DNA from: an uncultured bacterium
GTDB lineage: Bacteria; Hydrogenedentota; Hydrogenedentia; Hydrogenedentales; CAITNO01
Assembly (NCBI GenBank): GCA_937923585.1
Contig: CALDSM010000156.1
Span: 1 to 11,127, forward strand
DNA: 11,127 bases
Direction: 5' to 3'
Shown here in pieces: positions 1 to 6,776 of this stretch; position 1 is the stretch's first letter; each line of letters opens with the position of its first letter. The notes under the pieces were generated by a model. The model was given only the letters and a program-made list of their open reading frames with translations. It was not told the DNA's origin and ran no database searches. The translations under genes and the position numbers were made by a program.

Positions 1-431
1 CGTTCGTGTTGGAAATCTGCCTGCGGGCGGTGAGCGAGAACGATGCGGCGCACGGGATGTACGCCCGGCTTGTGGACGCGCTGGACGGCTACATGACCGT
101 TGAGGCGACGCCAAGGGCATGGACCGCGCTTCAGGCCCACGGCCTGCTGTGCGAGACGGGCCATGCGCCGGAACTGACGGCCTGCGCGGACACGGGCGCG
201 CCGCCCGAGGCGGCGCACTGGTTTTCATTTGCCCACGGACTGGCGGAGAAGATGGGTGACCGGCGGCTGTCCGCGGCGACGCGCGGCGCGCTGATGGAGA
301 TGGCCGAGTGTGAAACGCCGCCCGCGGCGGACGCCTCGGATGAGATCTTCAATCTGCTGGCGGGCTTTGCCGCGCGGCAGCTTGAGTCGGACTTTCGGAG
401 TGTCCGCGTGATCCGGCAGATGTTTGACTGA
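1..431 (+). CDS. recO: DNA repair protein RecO-like, C-terminal part (5' end outside window)
   Basis: The reading frame is open from the first bases (first full codon TTC at 3) to a TGA at 429-431, so the gene starts upstream of the window and only about 142 C-terminal residues are seen. The order of features fits the helical C-terminal half of RecO, the mediator that helps load RecA onto SSB-coated single strands. There is a helix ending in LVDALDGYM, then W-x-LQAHGLLCETGHAPELTACADTG, which corresponds to the RecO stretch 'lLrelGyaPeLdrCavtG'. A helical bundle follows, with a final ARQLESDFRSVRVIR like the conserved closing helix with its R-S residues. Only one of the zinc-binding cysteines of other RecO proteins is obvious, so zinc binding is probably lost; this is common in RecO from several phyla. 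The assignment rests on remembered family pattern and not on alignment. A different helical protein is possible. Confidence 0.6.
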   Translation, partial: FVLEICLRAVSENDAAHGMYARLVDALDGYMTVEATPRAWTALQAHGLLCETGHAPELTACADTGAPPEAAHWFSFAHGLAEKMGDRRLSAATRGALMEMAECETPPAADASDEIFNLLAGFAARQLESDFRSVRVIRQMFD

Positions 432-443
432 GAACGCGGTTTC

Positions 444-529
444 TTCTTGCTCTTGCTCTTAATCTTGCGCTTGCTCCAAGTTCTGAAACAAAACAAGATT
501 AAGAGCAGGATAAAGAGCAAGAGCAAGAA
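444..529. repeat. long A/T-rich inverted repeat between recO and lepA
   Basis: Bases 444-460 pair perfectly with 513-529 (17 bp). A second, 13-bp perfect match, 455-467 with 494-506, shares bases with the first. Either one long stem or a nested stem with a bulge can form. The arms are built from a CTCTTG hexamer motif and contrast sharply with the GC-rich flanks. There is no open frame that belongs to a gene. It could be a dispersed intergenic repeat or a transcription attenuator between recO and lepA. The stem is not followed by a T tract, so it is not a standard terminator. Confidence 0.75.
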
Positions 530-562
530 CATAACGCGCCCCGGGGCGCACACGGGAACAAA

Positions 563-2380
563 ATGAGCGTACCCCGCGAACTGATACGAAACTTCTGCAT
601 CATCGCCCACATTGACCACGGCAAGTCAACGCTGGCGGACCGTCTTTTGCAGTACACGCACACCATAGACGACCGCAACCTGAAAGAGCAGACGCTCGAC
701 ACCATGGACATCGAACGCGAGCGCGGCATCACCATCAAGTCCGTCGCCGTGCGCATGGAATACACCGCCGACGACGGCAAGACCTACGAGCTGAACCTGA
801 TTGACACGCCGGGCCACGTGGACTTCTCCTACGAGGTTTCCCGCGCGATGGCCGCCTGCGAGGGCGCGCTCCTGCTCGTGGACGCGGCCCAGGGCGTCGA
901 GGCGCAGACCCTCGCCCACGCCTACAAGGCTGTCGAGCAAAATCTTGAGATTATCCCCGTCATCAACAAGATTGACCTGCCCGCGGCGGACGTGGACGAC
1001 GCCCGGCACCAGATCGAGGACGTGGTCGGCCTCCCGGCCGACGACGCCATCCTGGCCAGCGCCAAGTCGGGCATCGGCACCAGGGAGGTGCTGGAAGCCA
1101 TCGTCCAGCGCGTTCCGCCGCCCAAGGGCGATCCGGACGCGCCGCTGCGCGCGCTCATTTTCGACGCGGTGTACAACACCTACCGCGGCGTGATCATCTA
1201 CCTGCGCGTGGTGGACGGGCGGCTGTACCGCGGCCAGCGCGTCATGCTCACGTCCGTCGGGACCAAGTACGACGTGGTCGAGGTGGGCACCTTCAAGCCC
1301 GAGGCCGTGCCGCGGGATGAACTGGGCGCGGGCGAGGTGGGCTACCTCATCTGCAACATCAAGATGCTCGACGAAACCCGCGTTGGCGACACGGTGATTG
1401 ACGTGGACCGTCCCGCGCCCGAGCCGCTGCCGGGCTATGCCGAGATCAAGCCGGTCGTGTTCTGCGGCATGTATCCCGCGATCTCCACGGACTACGAGGA
1501 ACTGCGGGACGCGCTCGACAAGCTGCACCTGAACGACGCCTCGTTCCAGTACCACGCCGACAGCAGCGACGCGCTGGGCCTGGGCTTCCGGCTCGGCTTC
1601 CTGGGCCTGCTCCACATGGAGATCATCCAGGAGCGGCTGGAGCGCGAGTTCAACCTCAACCTCGTCACGACCATGCCCAACGTGGCCTATCATATTCTCA
1701 AGGCCGACGGCACGGAACTGGTCATCGAGAAGGCGTCCCAGATGCCCCCGACGGGCGAAATCACCACCATCGAGGAACCCTACATCGAGGCGGACATCCT
1801 CTGCCCGACGCCCTACCTGAGTACCGTCATTGACCTGTGCAAGAAGAAGCGCGGCATCCACGTGCGCGTGGACTACATAGACGGGCGCCGTTGCATGGCG
1901 GTCTATCAGATGCCGCTGTCCGAAATCGTCATTGACTTCTACGACAAGCTCAAGAGCTACACCCGCGGCTACGGCTCGCTTGAATACCGCCTCATCGGCT
2001 ACCGCCCCGGCGACATGGTCAAGCTGGATATCATGCTCAACGGCGACGTGGTGGACGCGCTGTCCACCATCGTGCACCGCGAGAGCGCGGTCCGACTGGG
2101 CAAGGCGCTGGCCGCCAAACTGCGCAAGCTCATCCCGCGACAGCAGTACGAGGTGGCCATTCAGGCCTCCATCGGGGCGAAAATTATCGTGCGCGAGACC
2201 GTGAAGGCCATGCGCAAGAACGTCACCGCCAAGTGCTACGGCGGCGACATCACACGCAAGCGCAAACTGCTCGAAAAGCAGAAGGAAGGCAAGAAGCGCA
2301 TGAAGCAGATCGGCTCGGTGGAGGTGCCGCAGGAGGCCTTCATGGCACTGCTCCGCGTGACCGAGGAAGACGGGGCCTAA
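563..2380 (+). CDS. lepA: Elongation factor 4 (LepA), ribosome back-translocating GTPase
   Basis: This 605-residue protein has the usual LepA length and all its hallmarks. EF4 is a translational GTPase that binds the ribosome and affects initiation, fidelity and back-translocation. The P-loop AHIDHGKST is at residues 15-23, the switch I ERERGITIKS at 51-60, DTPGH at 81-85 and NKID at 135-138. The EF-G-like domains II, III and V follow. The C-terminal LepA-specific domain ends in the basic stretch GGDITRKRKLLEKQKEGKKRMK and then the typical VEVPQEAF. ATG 563 is the natural start because residues 5-14 match the conserved LepA N-terminus. The ribosome binding site is weak (GGGAA at 554-558). The lepB start follows after two bases, so the two are probably co-transcribed, as in many bacteria. 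No anomalies were seen. Confidence 0.98.
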   Translation: MSVPRELIRNFCIIAHIDHGKSTLADRLLQYTHTIDDRNLKEQTLDTMDIERERGITIKSVAVRMEYTADDGKTYELNLIDTPGHVDFSYEVSRAMAACEGALLLVDAAQGVEAQTLAHAYKAVEQNLEIIPVINKIDLPAADVDDARHQIEDVVGLPADDAILASAKSGIGTREVLEAIVQRVPPPKGDPDAPLRALIFDAVYNTYRGVIIYLRVVDGRLYRGQRVMLTSVGTKYDVVEVGTFKPEAVPRDELGAGEVGYLICNIKMLDETRVGDTVIDVDRPAPEPLPGYAEIKPVVFCGMYPAISTDYEELRDALDKLHLNDASFQYHADSSDALGLGFRLGFLGLLHMEIIQERLEREFNLNLVTTMPNVAYHILKADGTELVIEKASQMPPTGEITTIEEPYIEADILCPTPYLSTVIDLCKKKRGIHVRVDYIDGRRCMAVYQMPLSEIVIDFYDKLKSYTRGYGSLEYRLIGYRPGDMVKLDIMLNGDVVDALSTIVHRESAVRLGKALAAKLRKLIPRQQYEVAIQASIGAKIIVRETVKAMRKNVTAKCYGGDITRKRKLLEKQKEGKKRMKQIGSVEVPQEAFMALLRVTEEDGA

Positions 2381-2382
2381 CC

Positions 2383-3549
2383 GTGGATACCCCCAGTACC
2401 GCAGGCTGTCATTCCCGCGAAGGCGGGAACCCGCCTGCCCCGTCCCCCGGTACCGCAGGCGTCCCGCCTGCCACGCCTTCGCCTTCGCCTTCGTCCGAAC
2501 CCATCCCCGGCTATCCCGACCCCAACGAATCCGGCCCACCCGCATGGGCGCGGGCAATCCAGTCGCTCACAGGCCCCTGGACTTGGCACAATCTCTTCTC
2601 CTGGATCGCTCTCATCGGCACCGTGCTGCTCATCAAGGGCTGCTTCGTGGACCAGTACACCATCCCGTCCGGCTCCATGGAACCCACCCTGATCGGCAAC
2701 CCGCGCTTTCTCCATGGTGACCGGGTCATTGTGAACAAGTGGGTTTTCGGCCCCCGCATCCCCTTCACCAAGGTCCGGATCTGGGAGGGAGAAAAGCCCA
2801 AACGCTGGGACATCGTCGTGTTCAAGTCGGTGGACCCCAAATCGAAGCATCCCGTGCTCATCAAGCGCGTCATAGGGCTGCCCGGAGAAAGGGTCCACAT
2901 TAAAGACGGTGCCGTGTACATCAACGGCAAGAAAGAAGATCCCCCGGAAGATCTGCGCAGGGTGCTCCACTACACCACCAAGTTTACGCTCAGCCCCACC
3001 CAGATCCGGGCCTATTTCCTGAGAATGGCCAGGGAAAACCGCCCCCTCGACGTGCTGAACGCTGAACACCCCTCGTCCAAGGCGCTCTACGCCGAGATGA
3101 ACCACTACCATGACCGGGCCAAGAACCTCGATGTGGACGCGCTGTCCGACGACGAGGTGCAGGAACTCACCAAGACCGTGGACCGCGACGTGCTCAACAC
3201 CGTCCGGCAACTCGTCGAACTCGGCATGCAACAGCAGAGCCAGGAACTGGTCTACGGCATCCGGCCCGAAAAGGAATACTCCGAGGTGCCCGCGGACCAC
3301 TACTTCCTGATGGGCGACAACAGCGGCCAGAGCCTGGACGGACGCGTGTACGGCTGGGTGCCCAAGGAGAACCTGATTGGCCGCGCGGCGGGCATCTGGT
3401 GGCCCATCGGCCACCACCGCGACTTCACCGGATTCACCCGCACCTGGCAGGGCTGGCTGCTGATGCTCGGCCCCGTGACCGCCCTCATCGCCCTCGACCT
3501 CGCCTACCGCCTGCGCAAGCGAACGAACACGCGCCCACCCGGGGGCTGA
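2383..3549 (+). CDS. lepB: Signal peptidase I with repeat-derived N-terminus and large insertion
   Basis: This is a type I signal peptidase, which cleaves signal peptides of exported proteins at the outer face of the cytoplasmic membrane. The start is GTG 2383, two bases after lepA. No in-frame start lies between it and the membrane segment, so the proline-rich first 55 residues appear to be translated. A transmembrane helix spans about 71-88. The catalytic serine is Ser98 in IPSGSMEPT and the general-base lysine is Lys161 in LIKRVIGLPGE. The conserved box GDNSGQSLDGR lies at 311-321, and a further hydrophobic segment runs from about 361 to 380. Between about residues 190 and 295 is an extra, mostly helical, charged stretch of some 100 residues inside the catalytic fold. 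This brings the protein to 388 aa, well above a minimal family member. A GAGG about 15 bases upstream of the GTG is far for a ribosome site, so translational coupling to lepA is likely. Confidence 0.93.
   Translation: MDTPSTAGCHSREGGNPPAPSPGTAGVPPATPSPSPSSEPIPGYPDPNESGPPAWARAIQSLTGPWTWHNLFSWIALIGTVLLIKGCFVDQYTIPSGSMEPTLIGNPRFLHGDRVIVNKWVFGPRIPFTKVRIWEGEKPKRWDIVVFKSVDPKSKHPVLIKRVIGLPGERVHIKDGAVYINGKKEDPPEDLRRVLHYTTKFTLSPTQIRAYFLRMARENRPLDVLNAEHPSSKALYAEMNHYHDRAKNLDVDALSDDEVQELTKTVDRDVLNTVRQLVELGMQQQSQELVYGIRPEKEYSEVPADHYFLMGDNSGQSLDGRVYGWVPKENLIGRAAGIWWPIGHHRDFTGFTRTWQGWLLMLGPVTALIALDLAYRLRKRTNTRPPGG
2412..2471. repeat. two short palindromic repeats inside the 5' end of lepB
   Basis: TTCCCGC (2412-2418) pairs with GCGGGAA (2423-2429) over a GAAG loop. 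GCAGGCG (2455-2461) pairs with CGCCTGC (2465-2471) over TCC. Both look like the dispersed intergenic palindromes found in many GC-rich genomes. Here they lie within the open frame of lepB and encode the stretch CHSREGGNPP and TAGVPPAT near the N-terminus. Confidence 0.7.
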
Positions 3550-3600
3550 GCACTTCGACCCGCTCGCGAACATGACCCGAACAGTCCATTCTTGAGCACC

Positions 3601-3876
3601 GAAGGGCCGGAACATGACAGCCCGGGGCAACGCCCCGGGTCCAGCCAATCCGCAAGGCCCGAAGGGCCGGAACATGATAGCCCGGGTAACGCCCCGAGCC
3701 CAGCCGATCCGCAAGGCCCGAAGGGCCGGAACATGATAGCCCGGGTAACGCCCCGAGCCCAGCCGATCCGCAAGGCCCGAAGGGCCGGAACATGATAGCC
3801 TGGGTAACGCCCCGGCCCAGCCGATCCGCAAGGCCCGAAGGGCCGGAACATGATAGCCCGGGGCAACGCCCCGGGT
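3601..3876. repeat. tandem array of a 59-bp palindromic (REP-like) repeat, about 4.7 copies
   Basis: The units begin with GAAGGGCCGGAACATGA at 3601, 3661, 3720, 3779 and 3837, giving periods of 60, 59, 59 and 58 bp; the fifth copy is cut at about 3876. Each unit contains a hairpin. In the first and last units it is perfect: CCCGGGGC, loop AAC, GCCCCGGG. In the inner three units it carries substitutions that weaken the stem. Open frames on both strands through the array are a by-product of its lack of stop codons. The array lies just after lepB and accounts for most of the 447-base gap to the cupin gene. It may bind gyrase or protect mRNA ends, or it may simply be an expanded REP element; the sequence does not decide. 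Confidence 0.9.
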
Positions 3877-3996
3877 TCGCGACAACACCAAACCGGGAGT
3901 AGCCCTGAAAGGGCGACACACGCCGAGGTCCGCGCGTTCCTTCCGCCTGCGCACAAATTGGCCCCGTAACGCACTCTGTGCTACCCTGAAACAAAC
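3877..3996. other. non-coding rest of the lepB-cupin gap
   Basis: After the repeat array there is one further short palindrome, GCCCT-GAA-AGGGC at 3902-3914, of a kind that often accompanies such arrays. A possible promoter for the cupin gene lies at the right end. I see no gene or RNA in it. Confidence 0.5.
3958..3987 (+). promoter_or_regulatory. possible promoter for the cupin gene
   Basis: TTGGCC (3958-3963) is followed after 18 bases by TACCCT (3982-3987), with a TG one base upstream that makes an extended -10 (TGCTACCCT). Transcription would start near 3994, just before the first ATG at 3997. That favours use of ATG 4012. The match is modest. Confidence 0.35.
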
Positions 3997-4011
3997 ATGG
4001 AGACCACAACC

Positions 4012-4374
4012 ATGGACGACCAGCGCGCATACATTAAGGTGAACGTCGAGGAGCAGGACCACGAACGCAGCATCTGCGGATTCCGCCAGCGCATTCTCAA
4101 GAAGGAGGACGGCGCCCCCGCCAGCGTCACACGGCTCCGCACGGACCATGCACAACCCCACTGGCACCGCCACACCGACGAGTACTACTACATTCTCAAC
4201 GGCGAGGGTGTCATCATCATAGACGGCGAGGAGGTGCCGGTCCGCGCCGGCGACTGCGTATGGATTCGCCCCGGCCACATGCACCAGTCCGTCGGCGATC
4301 TCGAATCGCTCATCATCGGCGTTCCGCCCTTCGACTATGACGACGTGATCATGGACCCGCCCTCGGCGGAATGA
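4012..4374 (+). CDS. Small single-domain cupin protein
   Basis: This protein of 120 residues consists of little more than one cupin_2-type beta-barrel. Cupin motif 1 is HWHRHTDEYYYILNGEG, with the histidines and glutamate that usually hold a metal. Motif 2 is GDCVWIRPGHMHQSVG, which supplies the last metal-binding histidine. Such proteins may be metal-dependent isomerases, dioxygenases or sugar-binding sensors, so no substrate can be named. ATG 4012 is preferred because GGAG at 3999-4002 is nine bases before it. The alternative ATG 3997 would add five residues (METTT) but has no ribosome site and lies next to the predicted transcription start. The gene stands alone between two repeat-filled gaps. 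The acidic tail FDYDDVIMDPPSAE is unremarkable. Confidence 0.85.
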   Translation: MDDQRAYIKVNVEEQDHERSICGFRQRILKKEDGAPASVTRLRTDHAQPHWHRHTDEYYYILNGEGVIIIDGEEVPVRAGDCVWIRPGHMHQSVGDLESLIIGVPPFDYDDVIMDPPSAE

Positions 4375-4388
4375 AACCTGTAGTGTGG

Positions 4389-4407
4389 GACAGCCGCCCC
4401 GGCTGTC
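4389..4407. repeat. 8-bp-stem hairpin after the cupin gene
   Basis: GACAGCCG pairs with CGGCTGTC over a CCC loop. A five-T run follows only nine bases later (4417-4421), so it is an imperfect terminator at best. The palindrome looks like a dispersed repeat, but it could serve as the 3' end of the cupin transcript. Confidence 0.55.
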
Positions 4408-4412
4408 GGACC

Positions 4413-4468
4413 GCCCTTTTTGACTGCGGTGGCCATGCCGCCGCTTTCCCTGCCGGGGCCATGCCCCG
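4413..4468. repeat. dispersed repeat copy A (pair with 5782-5826)
   Basis: The stretch GCCCTTTTTGACTGCG... up to ...CCGCTTTCCC-TGCC recurs with few changes at 5782-5826, 1.37 kb away and on the other side of the propeller gene. Copy A ends in a palindrome, CCGGGGC-CAT-GCCCCGG (4453-4469). The two copies are in the same orientation. Confidence 0.75.
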
Positions 4469-4507
4469 GCACGTTCCCGCCGACGCCTGAACCAGAAAGG
4501 ACATCCC

Positions 4508-5725
4508 GTGATCGCCATCCTGCTCACCGTCACCCTGGCCGCGCTCGCCCCCTCCCCCGCCATCCACCAAATCCCCGGCCAGGCAGAAGTCGGCACCGTC
4601 GAAATCCACGGCGTCGCCGCAGGCGCGTTCAACCCGGCCCACTGGGAGAGCGACACGCTGAACCTCGTGCCCGACCTGCGCGATCCGCTCCTCGCACCGC
4701 GGCAGTCCGGCGTGTTCCGCAACATTTACGCACCCTCGGCCGTGCAGACCGCCACCGGCTGGCGGCTGTTCTACGGCGCATGGGACGGCGTGCCCACCGG
4801 CAACGACCGCATCTACTGCGCGGACACGGCGGACTTCATTGACTTCGGGCCGCGCCGCACGGTCATCGAGCACGGCGCATTCATCCACACCTGCAACGTG
4901 AACGCGCTGGCCAAACCGGACGGCGGGTATGAGATGGTGGTGACGGCCTACCCGGACGGCAAAGACCTGAACAAGCCCGCGTGGTTCTCCAGCCCCGACG
5001 GCGAGCTCTGGAACGGCGTGGCCGCGCCATGCCCGGCGAAAATGTCCGACATCGTGCGCGTCGAGGGCTACGACAAATACGACGACGCCGACATCAACGG
5101 CGTGAATGTCATCCTGCGTGAGGGCGATGCGGTGCGCCTGTACTTCTGCAACTACAAAGACTTCGGCCGCGTCTACCGCGCCACCGGCACCGACGGCAAG
5201 GCATACACATTCGAGGGCCTTACGTTGGAGTGCCCCTACGCCGTCAACGACGTCAAGAAGTTCGATATGCCCGACGGTCCCCGCTACCTCATGGGCCTGC
5301 ATATGAACCGCGAGGGGCTGTGGTACGCACTCTCCCGTGACGGCATGAAGTTTGACAAGGAACAGCCGCTGCTGACACACACCGGGCCGCAGGACAAGTA
5401 CATCGTCGCGCTCGGCTGGGTCGCGCGCGACAACCGCCTGCTCGGCGTGCTCTACGGCGCCGGGGCCGTGCCCGAACTCAACCGAAACCGCATCTTCGGC
5501 CGCTGGCTGCAAAAGCGCGTCGTCTTCACCTCCAACGACGGCACCCGCATCGAGCCCGAATCGGCCCTCGGCCCCGACCGCCAGGTCCTCCGCATCCCCG
5601 AAAACATGGACCGCACAGGCAAGCTCCAGCTCTTCGCCGAAGACGGCAAAACCCCCATCGGCGATCCCATCCCCGGCACACTCAACCCGGGAACGGTGCA
5701 TGAATTGAACTGCGCGGCAGAGTGA
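4508..5725 (+). CDS. Secreted five-bladed beta-propeller protein, GH43/GH32-like glycosidase
   Basis: This is a 405-residue protein with a clear signal peptide (MIAILLTVTLAALAPSPA), so it is exported. GTG 4508 is the start; AAAGG at 4496-4500, seven bases before it, is a good ribosome site. The body has the look of the five-bladed propeller glycosidases (GH32, 43, 62, 117, 130 type). Repeats of short strands carry blade signatures such as NIYAPSAV..GWRLFYGAWDG, NDRIYCADTADFIDF, CNVNALAKPDGGYEMVVTAYPDG, PAWFSSPDGELWNG and GLWYALSRDGMKF. This pattern of 'substrate seen, dates and fluxes of blades' is typical for enzymes that attack plant or algal polysaccharide side chains. I cannot place the catalytic acids with certainty, so activity is not proven. 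The GxGYxYP-family gene at 9588 is a second secreted carbohydrate-type protein nearby. Repeats bound the gene on both sides, and no partner gene is fused to it. Confidence 0.75.
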   Translation: MIAILLTVTLAALAPSPAIHQIPGQAEVGTVEIHGVAAGAFNPAHWESDTLNLVPDLRDPLLAPRQSGVFRNIYAPSAVQTATGWRLFYGAWDGVPTGNDRIYCADTADFIDFGPRRTVIEHGAFIHTCNVNALAKPDGGYEMVVTAYPDGKDLNKPAWFSSPDGELWNGVAAPCPAKMSDIVRVEGYDKYDDADINGVNVILREGDAVRLYFCNYKDFGRVYRATGTDGKAYTFEGLTLECPYAVNDVKKFDMPDGPRYLMGLHMNREGLWYALSRDGMKFDKEQPLLTHTGPQDKYIVALGWVARDNRLLGVLYGAGAVPELNRNRIFGRWLQKRVVFTSNDGTRIEPESALGPDRQVLRIPENMDRTGKLQLFAEDGKTPIGDPIPGTLNPGTVHELNCAAE

Positions 5726-5767
5726 TTGGAGTGCCGCCTACTGGGAGCGCGGGCATCCCGCGGGCAC
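5726..5767. repeat. left copy of the TACTGGGAGCGC repeat (half element)
   Basis: It starts immediately after the stop codon of the propeller gene. About 33 of 41 bases match 9475-9515, including TACTGGGAGCGC exactly. Unlike the right copy it has no inverted partner arm, only a small inner palindrome (CGCGGG-CAT-CCCGCG). Confidence 0.75.
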
Positions 5768-5781
5768 ATTCTGCGCAAGAT

Positions 5782-5826
5782 GCCCTTTTTGACTGCGCGC
5801 GGCCGTGCCGCCGCTTTCCCCTGCCG
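5782..5826. repeat. dispersed repeat copy B (pair with 4413-4468)
   Basis: Matches copy A from GCCCTTTTTGACTGCG through GCCGCCGCTTTCCC, in direct orientation. It lies in the gap between the convergent propeller and ART-like genes; the rest of the gap up to 5888 is GC-rich with a GGCTGC/GCAGCC palindrome and no gene. Confidence 0.7.
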
Positions 5827-5888
5827 CGGCTGCACCCCCGCCGCAGCCCCAAGACTCCTCTCCCGCAACAGAAAACGCCGACGGACCC

Positions 5889-6479
5889 TCAGCGGACCCG
5901 AAAATACCCCTTTATACACTCGGGATTACGGACACAGATTTGTACGTGATTCTTCTTCCGGAATCCGGCCCCCGGATAGACTTCCTCGCCCTCAATAAAT
6001 ATCCCGCGAACCGTATCATACGCTGGGCATTTCTCGGTGGCATTGATGGCGTGCAACATTTCGATTACGGCGCAGTCCAAAGGGCGGTACAAGAGGTCTC
6101 CGGTATCGGGGTCCGGCCTGTTCTCCGGCAGATTCTTGCCTTGTTGCTCGAAGAGCATCTGCAACAGTCTGTAACTTTTCCCCAAGGCTGCAAGCGCGGA
6201 AGATTCCATCAGGTTGAGACAATGGCCGGGGTCTATCACCGCCCCCAGAACGAAGGGCTCTCTAATCGCCTGCTTGCCGCCGCGCGGCCTTTTCTGGATT
6301 TCCCTGGCGTACTCAAACGCTCTGTTCGGATTGTTCTCCCAGAAATACCGCCCATGCCCCAGCCAGTCATAAACATTGTCACTCGCGGCGAGCTCAGCCT
6401 TCCCGGAAAGAATCTTTTCCCCCACCGGTGCGTCACAGCCATGAAAACCCAATATCAGTGAAACCGGGCTTCCATACAT
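5889..6479 (-). CDS. ADP-ribosyltransferase-fold candidate, toxin-like partner of the 48-aa protein
   Basis: A 196-residue soluble protein with no signal peptide or membrane segment. I cannot name the family. The N-terminus reads ILGFHGCDAPVGEKIL and, about 30 residues on, YDWLGHGRYFWENNPNRAFEYA. This H...GxGxYF...A..YA order resembles the H-Y-[EDQ] signature of ADP-ribosyltransferase folds, with His13 and Tyr45 as the first two members. The third could be Gln180 in NHVQICVRN or a glutamate in IFIEGEE (163-166). The inference is structural and not proven. The gene starts three bases after the stop of the small upstream gene and shares its promoter, the usual arrangement for an antitoxin-toxin pair. 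GAAGG lies upstream but at long distance, so translation is probably coupled. The GC content and codon use are clearly lower than in the lepA or glycosidase genes. Confidence 0.65.
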   Translation of the reverse strand: MYGSPVSLILGFHGCDAPVGEKILSGKAELAASDNVYDWLGHGRYFWENNPNRAFEYAREIQKRPRGGKQAIREPFVLGAVIDPGHCLNLMESSALAALGKSYRLLQMLFEQQGKNLPENRPDPDTGDLLYRPLDCAVIEMLHAINATEKCPAYDTVRGIFIEGEEVYPGAGFRKKNHVQICVRNPECIKGYFRVR

Positions 6480-6482
6480 AAA

Positions 6483-6629
6483 TCAGCGATACACCTTGCG
6501 AAGATTTCCGGACTTGGTCAAGATTCCCGCCTTGATGAGGAATTGAAACCCTTCCTCAGGGGAAGCCTTGAATTTCTTCTTGAGCTCCTTTACGGACGCA
6601 AGAAACTGCTTTGCCTCTTTTTCAGTCAT
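6483..6629 (-). CDS. 48-aa helical protein, antitoxin-like
   Basis: MTEKEAKQFLASVKELKKK begins a lysine-rich helical N-terminus, and the C-terminus reads SPEEGFQFLIKAGILTKSGNLRKVYR. The second half, with 'FLIKAGIL.K.GNL...YR', recalls small conserved proteins of 40-60 residues found in many bacteria. Their function is not known to me. The frame is open up to ATG 6746 (87 aa), but the start is placed at 6629. There AAGGA sits seven bases upstream of the ATG, and a TTGTCC-N17-TATAAT promoter at 6670-6698 lies upstream of it and would be inside the longer version. It overlaps nothing and is followed after three bases by the ART-like gene. Size, charge and position suggest the antitoxin of a type II pair, but this is inferred from layout only. 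Confidence 0.7.
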   Translation of the reverse strand: MTEKEAKQFLASVKELKKKFKASPEEGFQFLIKAGILTKSGNLRKVYR

Positions 6630-6669
6630 GGGCTGTTCCTTTGCAGCGTACCATCGTCTGACAAATGAA

Positions 6670-6698
6670 ATTATAGCCCAACCTGCCTCTTTGGACAA
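6670..6698 (-). promoter_or_regulatory. promoter of the 48-aa/ART-like pair
   Basis: Read on the minus strand: TTGTCC (6698-6693), 17 bases, then a perfect TATAAT (6675-6670). Transcription would start near 6663, about 34 bases before the ATG at 6629. It lets the pair be expressed apart from the GTPase genes upstream. Confidence 0.65.
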
Positions 6699-6776
6699 CA
6701 TCCGAATTTCAGAACACTTCCGACCCCGGTACGCGAAGTGCAACATCGCGGGCAGGTAGAACTGGCATCGCTCCCG

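Noticed and set aside
3592..3795. Possible short gene in the 59-bp repeat array
   Set aside because: The translation is just the repeat unit read over and over; no start signal.
3601..3876. CRISPR array
   Set aside because: Units are contiguous and nearly identical over their full 59 bp, with no unique spacers and no cas genes.
4389..4421. Rho-independent terminator for the cupin gene
   Set aside because: The hairpin is good, but the five-T run begins nine bases after it, and the sequence looks like a dispersed repeat; kept only as a repeat.
626..4725. Very long open frames on the minus strand opposite lepA, lepB and the repeat array (643 and 782 codons)
   Set aside because: They are antisense to well-recognised genes and arise from third-position G/C bias; no family motifs, and low-complexity His/Val/Gly-rich or repeat-derived translation.
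4349..5701. 450-codon minus-strand frame opposite the propeller gene
   Set aside because: Shadow of the + strand gene, which has a signal peptide, a ribosome site and propeller motifs.
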